A model generated the notes under the pieces. That model had not been told where the DNA came from. It searched no databases and was given only the letters and a program-made list of their open reading frames with translations. A stretch of DNA of 64,000 nt from Acanthamoeba sp. SK_2022b (lineage: Eukaryota; Discosea; Longamoebia; Acanthamoebidae). Location: NCBI GenBank assembly GCA_027943245.1, contig JANDJZ010000128.1, positions 1 through 64,000 on the forward strand. Direction: 5' to 3'. The position numbers were made by a program, and so were the translations under genes. This document shows positions 31,042 through 40,245 of the stretch, in pieces. Numbering within the stretch: position 1 is the stretch's first letter; each line of letters starts with the position of its first letter.

Positions 31042-32066
31042 ATGAGCGAACCGGTAGTGAAGATGGAAGTCGATGGTCAGCCTCCGCCTCCTCCGCCGCC
31101 AGATGTGACCTCGACAGTCGCAGTGACTGTTCCCGCTGGCGCCTCTGCACCTTCAGGTGCGGTGCAGCCCATGATTGTGAACACGCCACAAGAAATGGAT
31201 GACGAGGAAAAGGAGAACATCGAAGATCTCTTGAATTCACTGGAAGATTTTGTACCTGCGGTAATAATCGTCATCCCCCCCCAAAAAAAACTCGATGGCA
31301 CTCTAACTCTCCCTTACGCATTCTTTCGCTCAGATCCCTGATGAGGTTGTAAACTACTACCTCACCAAGACAGGATTTATGTGCAGTGACGAGAAAATGT
31401 GCGCGACCGTTATCTTATCCGTGTTCATTGAACATTGCTTATTTTCCCCTTGTCTCATTTGTGTAAATGGCCAGCCGTCGATTGGTGTCGCTAGCTGCAC
31501 AGAAGTTTGTGTCGGACATTGCCGAGGACGCGCTCCAGTACTGCAAGATACGGCAACAGAGTCCTGCCAATCGCGATAAGCATCGTGGCAAGGTTCGTAT
31601 CCACCACCACGCTGCGGTGGAGTTACGGGCCTCGCAGCTGTGCTCTGTGCGTGTTGCTGACTGTTGCTGGTGGGATGTCTCGATGCACTTGGGCGTTCTC
31701 TTGATCCATGCTCCTGTTCTTCAGGAGGTACCGAATTCTCTCTGCTGTTGCAAGTTTGCGCACTAATTGAGCGGCTCACCGCCACCACTCATAATCGGCA
31801 CGCATATATAGGGTCAGCGGCTGGTGTTGACGATGGACGACCTCTCTCAATCACTCAAGGAGTATGGCATCACCGTAAAAAAGGTAAGCTGGTGCCCCAT
31901 CAGTTTTTTATGAACAAACGGCAGGCGCTGCTGACCTGGTATCGCCGGGTAGCCGGAGTACTTCGTGGATCGGAGCGCATCTGTTCCTGGTGCTGCTCTC
32001 TCCACGTCCACGTCGGCCGCAACCACCGCGGCAGGTCCAGACAAAAAGAAAAAGCGAACCAAGTGA
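31042..32066 (+). CDS. TAF10: TFIID/SAGA subunit TAF10
   Basis: Histone-fold subunit shared by TFIID and SAGA. The N terminus is Pro-rich (DGQPPPPPPPDVT) and disordered. Core text reads DLLNSLEDFVPA-IPDEVVNYYLTKTGF, then the splice MCSDEK-IRRLVSLAAQKF followed by VSDIAEDALQYCKIRQ, then LVLTMDDLSQSLKEYGITVKKPEYF. These align with human LEDYTPTIPDAV, SLAAQKFISDIANDALQHCK and LTMEDLTPALSEYGINVKKPHYF. A C-terminal extension rich in Ser/Thr/Ala ends DKKKKRTK, a possible nuclear signal. Five exons, all joins in frame. The MPG gene starts 138 bases after the stop. The assignment is secure because length, order and the diagnostic VKKP motif all agree. Confidence 0.95.
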
Positions 32067-32157
32067 GACTCTGCGGCCATCGATGCACATACTCCAAAAA
32101 AACAAAAAAACTCAATTTTTCACGGCAGAATTCGACGAAGAATTTTTCGCAATTCTC

Positions 32158-32163
32158 TATAAA
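32158..32163 (+). promoter_or_regulatory. TATA box of MPG gene
   Basis: TATAAA 46 bases before the ATG at 32204, inside the 138-base gap after TAF10. Confidence 0.5.
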
Positions 32164-32171
32164 GTTATTTA

Positions 32172-32183
32172 CCCGCCAAAAAA
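32172..32183. promoter_or_regulatory. E2F-like site before MPG
   Basis: CCCGCCAAAAAA (reverse complement TTTTTTGGCGGG) resembles the E2F core TTTGGCGS and sits between the TATA box and the start codon. Confidence 0.3.
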
Positions 32184-32203
32184 GATGCAGAAACACTTGG
32201 AAG

Positions 32204-33979
32204 ATGAAGCAACAGGCCAAACTCACCACCTTTTTGCGCGCGGCCGGCACTTCACCCCTGCGACCAACCGCCTCCTCCCTCTGTTCGGTCAGCCCTCGTC
32301 GCGCGTCTCCCAACCGAAAGAGCGAACAGGAGGAAAGCGAAATCCCCTGGCCTGAAATTGACCTCACCGGCGATTCGAGTTCATCCTCTTCGTCATCTTC
32401 TTCCAGCACTTCCACCTCCTCTCCTACGTCTTACACGCCCCTCAAGAGGAAAACAGAAATCGAGTCTCCCCAATCAACCCCGACCAAGATCGAATTGCGG
32501 CTGCTGCCTTCACCCAAGCGGGCCAGGAAGGAGGTGTCAACGTTACCGGCACTCCCAGAATCGAAGCCCGATTCACTGGAAGACATCGAGGAGTACGAAG
32601 TGCAAGAAAAGCCGACAATGGAGCCCAACCCAGACTTCACCGACGAGGAGCTTCTCGCGATAGGCGAGCAGATCGAGCGGGAACGCAGCAGCGGCAAGAC
32701 CACCACTTCGGTGACCGCCTCTTCTGCCGGCGGACCGCGCCCTTCGTCTTCCGTCTCCCCATCTTCGACTTCGGCGTCGCCGCAGCATCCGTTTTTTGCG
32801 CGTGGCGGGCGAGGCCAGCGACTGGGCAAGGAGTTCTACGAGCACGACTGTGAGACGCTGGCCAAGATGCTCCTCGGCCAGGTCCTCGTCCGCATCACCA
32901 GCGACAACCAGCGGTACCAGTTGGCTTTCCTTGGTGTCTGTACGACGGTCGAACCTAAGCGCCAACGTCGGGCAGATTGGCGGGACGAATCGTGGAGACA
33001 GAGGCTTACCTGGGTGGAGAGGACAAAGGAGCCCACTCCTACGGTGGGAAGGTCACAAAGAAGAACAAGAGGTGCCTCTTGCTGCCACACACACACACAC
33101 ACACTAGCATTTGGCCTCTGTGTGGTCCTGCCGTTCCTCCTCCGATCTCACCGCGTTCCCACTGATTTGTACAGCATGTTCGAGCCGCCCGGCACGGCCT
33201 ACATCTACAAGTATGATCCAGTGGACCCCCTCTGATGCGGATACAGAGGAGGCGGCATTTGCTTACTAACGGCCGTGACTTGCTTCGCTGTGGTGTAACA
33301 GAATTTACGTGACCAACTTCTGCTTCAACGTCTCCTCTCTGGGCGACGGCGCGGCCGTGTTGGTCCGAGCGCTGGAGCCGGTGGAGGGGCTGCATCGCAT
33401 GCGCACTAATCGCATGGCAGGCAAGATTTCTGGTGCGGCCGTTCGAGACGTGGACCTCACCAGGTGAGCGCCTCCTCCCCCCTCTCGGACGTGGATCGAG
33501 GGCCCATTCGCGGATCAAGAAGACCTCACCCGATATGCTCGTGTTTGTCGTGCCAGTGGGCCTGGCAAGTCGTGCCAGGCCTTGGAACTCAATCTGGCTG
33601 AGGATGGGCTGGATCTCGTCACTTCTGAGGTACCCCCCTTGCCCTCTTTCCTGTCCCTCCTTGCCCTCAACGCTGCCGTTTGCAGAGTCCTAACAAGATT
33701 AATGGGTGTTGGTGCTTCTGCGATTGGCGCCACAGGTGCTCTGGATAGAGGAGGGCAGGAAGATTGAAGAGCGCAACATCGTGGCCGGCCCACGCATCAA
33801 CATAGACTACGCCGAGGAGTGGAAAGGTAAGGAGGCCAGCATGTGCTCTTCCTTGGATTTTCTCAGGCTCACCACAGGAGGCAGACAAACCGCTACGGTT
33901 TCACGTTAAGGGCAACCCGCATGTCAGCAAGCCTGCCTTCTCCAACAAGGGTTCCTTGCGTGGTGGAAAGAAGGTGTAA
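32204..33979 (+). CDS. MPG: 3-methyladenine DNA glycosylase (MPG/AAG)
   Basis: Base-excision repair enzyme that removes alkylated purines such as 3-methyladenine and hypoxanthine. The catalytic Glu lies in the spliced motif GRIVETEAYLGGEDKGAHSY. Downstream motifs are MFEPPGTAYIYK, YVTNFCFNVSSLGDGAAVLV, RALEPVEGLHRMR, GPGKSCQALELNL and KPLRFHVKGNPHVS, all as in human MPG. The N-terminal ~200 residues are a disordered extension with a poly-Ser tract and basic patches. At its very start, MKQQAKLTTFLRAAG contains QxxLxxFL, close to a PCNA-interacting PIP box. The core begins at GKEFYEHDCETLAKMLLGQV. About six exons. ATG 32204 is supported by the TATA box 46 bases upstream. Very sure about the enzyme; the PIP box is inference. 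Confidence 0.94.
33086..33104. repeat. (CA)n microsatellite in MPG intron
   Basis: Sense-strand CA repeat about 70 bases upstream of the acceptor at the exon that begins MFEPPGTAY. Confidence 0.85.
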
Positions 33980-34311
33980 GGAGGAAGCGTAACGCTGAGA
34001 GCCGACTTGCCGCCACCCTGCTGTTATGTCAACATGAAAGGCATAGAGTGTCTGCTTGCAGGAAGGCTGTGACTACATCAACTTGATGAGTGAGACTGTG
34101 GGCAGTTGTGTAGGTGTCATTGTACTTTATATTCAATATTGAGTGCACTCTGACTGGCCAGGCAGACACAGGACAAGAGTGAAGATGGCATCTTGCCCTG
34201 CATCTTGCCCCTCCCACTGGTAGGCCTTGTAGAGGCCGACACCAACGCTAGCGTAGCTCTTGCAAATCTTTTATCAAATAATGAGAGTATTTTTCGGCAG
34301 CAAAAGTTGTG
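33980..34311. other. Gap between MPG and amidohydrolase, partly CpG-free
   Basis: 332 bases with no gene. About 34013-34236 holds no CG dinucleotide although base composition is mixed, similar to the larger block near 5.1-5.8 kb. Confidence 0.5.
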
Positions 34312-36422
34312 ATGGACAAGCAGCAGAGGGCGGTGGTGCTCCGGTGTGGGAGGTTGTTCGATGGGCTGCGCGTGTGGGACCGGCAGTCTGATAACTCTGC
34401 TGAGCAGTACTCCCATAGGCCAGTTGAGCACGTATTGGTGGTCATCCGCGGGGCACACATCCTGCAGGTACCCCCCTAAGTCTCATGACGCCAGTGCCTG
34501 CAAGGCACCCTGACCATGCAATGGGCGCTTTTGCAGGTGGGATGGGAGAGCGAGGTGGGCGCAGCTGTGGGGCCTGATGCCGAAGTGATCAACCTCTCTG
34601 CATACACCATCATGCCAGGTACGCACACAGCACCTTTTCACCCCGGCAGAGCGAGAGCGCTGAACCCACAACCGTTTGGGCAGGACTCGTGGACTGTCAT
34701 GTGCATCCGCTCATCAACGAGAACGATTACCAGATGCGTCACTTGTGCCAGTCCTCCGCCGTACGATGCCGCCTGTACTTGGGCCTTGAAACGCTCACAG
34801 CACAGAGCACTTGATACTTTTTTCGCAACAGTTTAAGGCACTGCGGGGACTGGCGGTGGTGCAAGCGCTGCTGCGCTGCGGATGGACCACTCTGCGCGTG
34901 GCCGGTGATGCCGACGTTCATTTTGCCGCCCTAGACCTGCGTCGCGCCATTGATGGTGAGTCTCCGCAATCACATCTGGAACGCGACACTCACACACGTT
35001 GTGGGTGGAGTGACTGTGCGTAGAGGGCATCCACATTGGGCCGCGCATGACAGGTGCCGGCCATTATCTCTCAATCACCGGCGGGGGCGGAGACATAAAC
35101 GTCATCGCTCCCGAACATGCTGGCTGCCTCATCGCCGGTAACCAGATGGACACGCTTATGTCTCAATGCGTTGGTATGGCGGGGCTCACAAACCGTGCTC
35201 TTCCCACTGATGCAGACGGTAAGGTCGTTGATGGGCCAGACGAAATGCGGAAGGCGGTACGAGAAGAGATTAAGTATGGCAGCGACTGGATCAAGGTCGT
35301 GAAACATCCCACTCATGCGCTCACGCGCACTCCCTGGGCGCTTGCCTGGTGGCCCAACCGTTTTAGTTACGTGACTCACGCCACACTGAACAGCTCTTGG
35401 TCACTGGGGCGTACATGTCGATGTCCGGTTCCTCCACCGATGCGCCGATGCACGTCCACTTTAGCCCTCAGGTACGCGACCTGGGTACGAGATATCTTGA
35501 AGAGTAATGGCCTACGCTCCTCTTCCACCAGGAGCTGCAGGTTGCCGTGGAGGAAACCCGAAGGCTTGGGAAGCACGTAATGGCACACGCTCATTCAGCC
35601 GAGGGCATCAAGCAAGCGGTAATCCGCACTCACTGTCAGCCCCGACCTTTCACTCACGCGCGACCGATGGCCCAGGTCAGAGCGGGAGTTCGATCGATTG
35701 AGCATGGCAGTTTTATTGATGACGAAGGAATTGAGCTCATGCTCCAACAGTAGGCCGCCTACCTCCGCTTCCCTGCATTTACGTTCATGGCCCTGACCAT
35801 CATACAACTTCGGCCGACCGCCAGCGGCACGTGGCTGGTGCCCACGCAGTTCATCGGGGTGTACTACTCGACCATGGCGAGTGCATCCTCGGCCGCGCCG
35901 CTCAGCAAGATGCTGCAACTGCAGAAAGAGTTAACTCACCGGCCCTCGCAGTTGGCGTTGCGCAACCTGCACAAATCTCACCCACAGGCACAGGACGGAC
36001 GAGCTGTCTATTGCCTGTCTGCGCAAGGCCGTGGCAGCGGGAGTCAAGATTGCCTGTGGTTTTTAATCTCGCTCGCCCCCTTCTCTACTTCTATTCTTCA
36101 GCGGTTCTAACCCTACGACGCAGGCTCGGATTACGTGGGCTGGGATCCGGCGCTGAACGTGCGCGAATTGGAGTGCCTGGTGACCCAGCTCGGCATGACG
36201 CCTGTGGAGGCCCTCCGCACGGCCACCTCGTCGGGAGCGGCGCTGCTAGGCTGGGAAAAGCGCGTGGGGAGCATCGAGCCCGGCAAGCTCGCCGACCTCA
36301 TCGTCGTCGAGGGCGATCCCAGCGTTGACGTAGCGTGTCTGCGCCAAGTGCGCGCAGTCATGCTGGGCGGGGCCACTGTTCATTCGACCCTGCCCTCCCT
36401 GCAGGCCACCACCAGAATGTAA
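34312..36422 (+). CDS. Imidazolonepropionase-like metal-dependent amidohydrolase
   Basis: TIM-barrel amidohydrolase of the group that includes imidazolonepropionase and prolidase-type Xaa-Pro peptidases. Motifs in order: VVLRCGRLFDG in the N-terminal beta domain; metal-binding MPGLVDCHVHP; GWTTLRVAGDADVHFAALDL; GPRMTGAGHYLSITGGGGD; DWIK-LLVTGAYMSMSG; KHVMAHAHSAEGIKQA; RAGVRSIEHGSFIDDEGIE; a splice giving LQHGTWLVPTQF; AAGVKIACGSDYVGWDP; and the closing KRVGSIEPGKLADLIVVEGD. All metal ligands of the family (HxH, Lys, two His, Asp) have candidates. About nine exons. The apparent stop TAG after ELMLQQ lies inside an intron: the GT of CAACA-GTAGG is used as the donor. The substrate cannot be told from sequence. 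It ends at 36422, facing ARL6IP4. Confidence 0.87.
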
Positions 36423-36523
36423 ACAGACGGGGAGCCTTTTGATGCCACCAAGTGTCGAGGCCGACAGAGCCCAACCCACTGGGACGACATAAACCCTAAT
36501 AAATACCTCATTGTGTTGGCGAC

Positions 36524-37354
36524 TCAACCGAGAAAGGGGTGACGCGTGGCCTGGCGGCAGATCTCGCGATGCTGTTCGCGACTGACGATGCGCTCGACGA
36601 TCTCACCGTCACCTCTCACCACGCGTGTGCGCCCGGTATCCGGGTCGTACACCTCGCGATAGGTGTTTCGCAGCTTCTCGTATTCCTACGCCCAGAGCGC
36701 ACCCCAACACACAGAGCCATCAGCGCAAGGAGAGAGAGAGAGAGAGGCAGTAACAGAGGATAGTACGAGATCGGAGAGTGGTCCCAGCTTGCGCTTCGGC
36801 TGTGATGTAGGGGCACTTATGGGCACTGCCGCTGCCGCTGCCGCTGTCAGGACAGCAGCCTTGGCGACGGGCACGGCTACAGCTGGAAGACAAGAAGTGT
36901 GAGGCAGAGCACGAATCGAGTGTGGGGCAGGAGAAGCACGCACGGACTGACAAGCGCGCAGTAGGTGGCGGCGTCTGTGGGCCAGTGAGTACGTGCAGGC
37001 GTAAAAGGAAGACGGAGAAGGTTCGGGTGCCTTGTCCACGGGTTTGGCTGTGCGCTTGTCGCTCTTCTGTTCCTTCCTCCTCTTCTTGTCCTCCTCCTCG
37101 TGATCACGTCGCTTCTTTCGCTTGCGTTCGGTCTTCTTCTCTTTCCGCCTCTTCTTTTTCTCCTTCTCGGCCTTCTTCCGCTTCCTCCTGCGTCGTTCAT
37201 CTTCAGAAGACGACGAATCAGAATCAGAGGACGAATGTCGAGATCTCCGCCGCCTCCGTGGAGATCGAGAGCGACTGCGGCTCCTCTTTTTGTCGAGCAC
37301 CACCCTGTGGTCGCCGTCTTCTTCTGCGCCGCTGCCCCTTCGCTTGGCCTCCAT
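36524..37354 (-). CDS. ARL6IP4: ARL6IP4/SRp25-like SR-rich splicing-associated protein
   Basis: Nuclear Ser/Arg-rich protein linked to splicing in animals. The first exon from ATG 37354 begins MEAKRRGSGAEEDGD. It carries an RS stretch (KKRSRSRSRSPRRRRRSRH) and a long Lys/Glu/Arg run (EKEKKKRRKEKKTERKRKKR). A middle exon reads KAAVLTAAAAAAVPISAP and PKRKLGPLSDL. The conserved C-terminal exon reads REVYDPDTGRTRVVRGDGEI then VERIVSREQHREICRQATR. That corresponds to VVDPETGRTRLIKGDGEV and IVTKERHREINKQATR in human ARL6IP4. The ending HPFLG is shorter than the animal one. About three exons; the last intron holds a CT repeat (sense) near its acceptor. Confidence 0.88.
36729..36747. repeat. (GA)n microsatellite in ARL6IP4 intron
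   Basis: Sense strand (CT)n, about 45 bases before the acceptor GGGCGTAG. Confidence 0.85.
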
Positions 37355-37452
37355 CTTTTTTCAGATTTGTTTTTTTTTTTTTTTTTTTATGATTTTTGCA
37401 GGCATAGAAGATGAGAAAGGCGCTTGTGAGCTATTTGGTCTCAGGCGGTGGC

Positions 37453-39317
37453 TCAGTGGTTGGGGACGTAGGACTTGCTGAGCTCGACAGCCCGCACGGG
37501 GACCTCCTCGAGGAGGATGTGCTGGTAGGTGGCCTCGAGGGGCAGGAAGGAGGACTCGAGGGCGGCCTTGAGGGCCTCGTCGACCTCGGCCTTGACCTCG
37601 GCCTCGATGGCCTTGATTTCCTCCTTGGTGGCGATGTTGTTGTCGAGCATCTTATACCTGATCTTCTCGATGGGGTCCCTGGTGCTCCTCATCCTGTTGA
37701 TCTCCTCCCTGGTGCGGTACGACGTGCCGGGGTCGGACATTGAGTGGCCACCGTAGCGGTAGGTCTCGGCCTCCACCATGATGGGACCTGGCCGAACCGA
37801 AGAGCCCACCGCCGTCAGTACAGAGCAGCTGTCTGTATTTGGGGAGGAGGGGGGGGGGAGTGAAGGAGCTACGCCATACCCTTGTTGCGGGCCCAGTCAG
37901 CAGCGTAGAGCATGCCCTGCTTGACGGCGAGGGCGTCCATGCCGTCGATCTTGATGCCGGGGATATAGTCGCCCCTCTTGTAATACTCGGTGGAGGCTGA
38001 GGACCTCTCGATGGAGGTGCCCATGCCGTACTTGTTGTTCTCGCACAAGAAGATGGCGGGCAGCTGCACGACCACGAATGAGGAAACACTCGGTCAACCC
38101 CATCACTCGCACAGCCGTCCTAGGCGCGCGAGCTGCGACGGAGGAGGGGTGCGGCGCAGTGCTTACCTTCCAGAGAGCGGCCATGTTGTACGCCTCGAAG
38201 AGCTGGCCCTGGTTGGCAGCACCGTCGCCGAACATGGAGACAGAGACGCGACCGGTCTGGAGATGGTAGCACGACGCGCCGTTGTGTTAGCGACACTTGA
38301 AAATGACGGCGAGAAGAGGAGGCGAATGGAGAGAGTATAGCGGACGGTTCTCAGCCGAGAATGTATCCACACGTAAATGTGTTCGGACAGGGATAACTGT
38401 ATATTCTCTTATTTCGCTCATCATGAACGGCCCACTCACGCTCGCGGGAAAGAGAAGAAGAGCGTTCAAAGGGAGAGGCGAGGTATACCTTGAGGTACTT
38501 CTGGGAGAAGGCAATGCCAGCGCCAAGAGGGACCTGGGCGCCGACGATACCGTTGCCGCCGTAGAAGTTGCCCTCCTTGCTGTACATGTGCATCGAACCG
38601 CCCTTGCCCTTCGAGCAACCATCGGCCCTGCCCATCAGCTCAGCCAGAACTTGCTGTGGGCGTGCCCACACACAACACCGAGTGAGCAGCAGTTCAGGCT
38701 CCCGCTCGTAGTGCATCAAATGCTTCAGGTCAAGTGTAGAATTGATACCTTCGGGGTACCGCCACGGGTGAGAAGGTGGCCGTGGTCACGGTAGGCAGTG
38801 ATGATGTGATCCTCGAGGGTGAGAGCGGCCTCCAAGCCAACCAAAACAGCTTCCTGTGTAACAATTACTCACAAATGAGGATTTGTTCTGGGCTGGGGAA
38901 AAATTCGAAGAATGAGCGCGCACCTGGCCGTTGTAAAGATGGAGGAAACCCCTGATCTCCTTCTGCTTGTAGAGCTTGTCGGCCTCGGTCTCGGTCCTCC
39001 TGATGCGGACCATCTGCCTGAACATGGAGAGCAGCTCGTCCTTAGTGGTCTCGCACACCTGCTCCGGACCATCGCACTTGTGCGCCTCGTAGGGAGTCTG
39101 TAATGAAGAGAGAATTTAGATTTAAACAATGCTGTCGAAAAATACTTACCTCCACTTTGAATCGGTACTTGCCGTTTCCGAGGTCCTCAGCCTTTGCGCC
39201 GCTGAAGGCGCTGGCCTCCTCGGCATAGCCGCGACGGGAGATGATGAGCACGCGGGCAGTGGCACGACCCTCGGCGAGGCGAGAAGCGGGACGAAGAGCG
39301 GCACAAGTTCTCCTCAT
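37453..39317 (-). CDS. PDHA1: Pyruvate dehydrogenase E1 alpha subunit
   Basis: Thiamine-diphosphate subunit of the mitochondrial pyruvate dehydrogenase complex, converting pyruvate to acetyl-CoA with E1 beta, E2 and E3. The N terminus [19 protein letters not shown] is a typical Arg/Ala-rich targeting peptide. Core motifs: [64 protein letters not shown], the TPP motif [18 protein letters not shown] with [14 protein letters not shown], and [14 protein letters not shown] followed by TSYRTREEI. The last keeps both Ser positions of the regulatory phosphorylation loop. Ends [10 protein letters not shown]. About six exons. Divergent from the glycogen branching enzyme across a 0.9-kb region. Identity is secure. 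Confidence 0.95.
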
Positions 39318-40245
39318 TCTATGTTGTCAATTAATCTCGGGAGGAAGGACACAGAAGAGGGCGCCAGCTGACAAAGAATTCGCTGCCGCCGCAGAAGCAA
39401 AGCCCCGGACCACCCTTGGAAAAAAGAAAACTTACAAGAAAAACGCGTCACTTGTCACCGACCGGGAGCAGACAGAACTGAACAAGCAGATTCAACACTT
39501 CTCGGCGCCCTACAGCACGTTGTGGATGACTACCTAAGGCCTGTTGCCCCTACACAGTGGTGATCAAGAGCAAGCCTCAGCCTTGAACTTGCAGAAGTTG
39601 TTGGCAGCTCCAAGCCAACACCAGCACTCCCACCCTGGCTGTTATATCATGCTGCCTGTACAAGGCAACACAGGAAGAGAGTCAATATCATCAGCACCCT
39701 GTTACTGGCAAATGAGCAGGACCATTTCCACAACCTCCATGGACATGTTGATCTAATGGAATCCAGCTGCCCAACACATATTCCCAACTGGATGCATTTA
39801 CATTTACACTGGAACTGCTGTATGTTTATCCCTGGCTGCTAGCCTATCTTCTGTCTTCTTCTCTGGCACTGCTATCTTTTTTTTTTTCGCAGTTTCGGTG
39901 TTGTGGCTAGGTGGTGGGCATGCCTTGGCTGGGCTTTCCTTGTTTTTCTTTTTGGGTCCTGGTTTGCAGCTGGTGTGTTCGACGAAATTCACGTATTTCT
40001 AGAGCGGGAACAGATCGAAAACTGGGCTGGTACATTTCGTCGCAATGTAGCCTTCCCGATCCAATCAAATTAAGGCATTTCATGACCTGAGACCCATCCA
40101 GATAGATGTCGTAGAATTTATGGCGAAAGCATGGAATTTCGTCTTCGCGCAGACTGTCCGAGGCGCAAGAGTTGACACTAATTGTTACCAGCAGATCTAC
40201 TGGATCTGTCTCAAATCGCCAGCAAAAATTGCCATTCGAAACAGT
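39318..40245. other. PDHA1/GBE1 divergent region with CpG-free block
   Basis: 928 bases between divergent starts. From about 39520 to 39887 no CG occurs, while TG and CA are frequent. Short open frames on both strands have no recognisable similarity. The part from 39890 to 40245 regains CG and probably holds the GBE1 promoter and leader. An alternative GBE1 ATG lies at 40120. Confidence 0.55.

Noticed and set aside
31664..33235. Open frame of 523 codons on the plus strand across TAF10 and MPG
   Set aside because: It crosses TAF10 exons in a wrong frame and only its later part, from 32204, is the true MPG exon; TAF10 and MPG have separate start codons and a TATA box between them.
35740..35760. 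Apparent premature stop in the amidohydrolase (after ELMLQQ)
   Set aside because: A GT donor within CAACAGTAGG and an acceptor before CGGCACGTGG restore LQHGTWLVPTQF, the family text; the gene is intact.
37366..37390. Poly(T) run before ARL6IP4 as a retrotransposed tail
   Set aside because: Simple T tract in the short gap between two normal multi-exon genes; nothing else supports an insertion.
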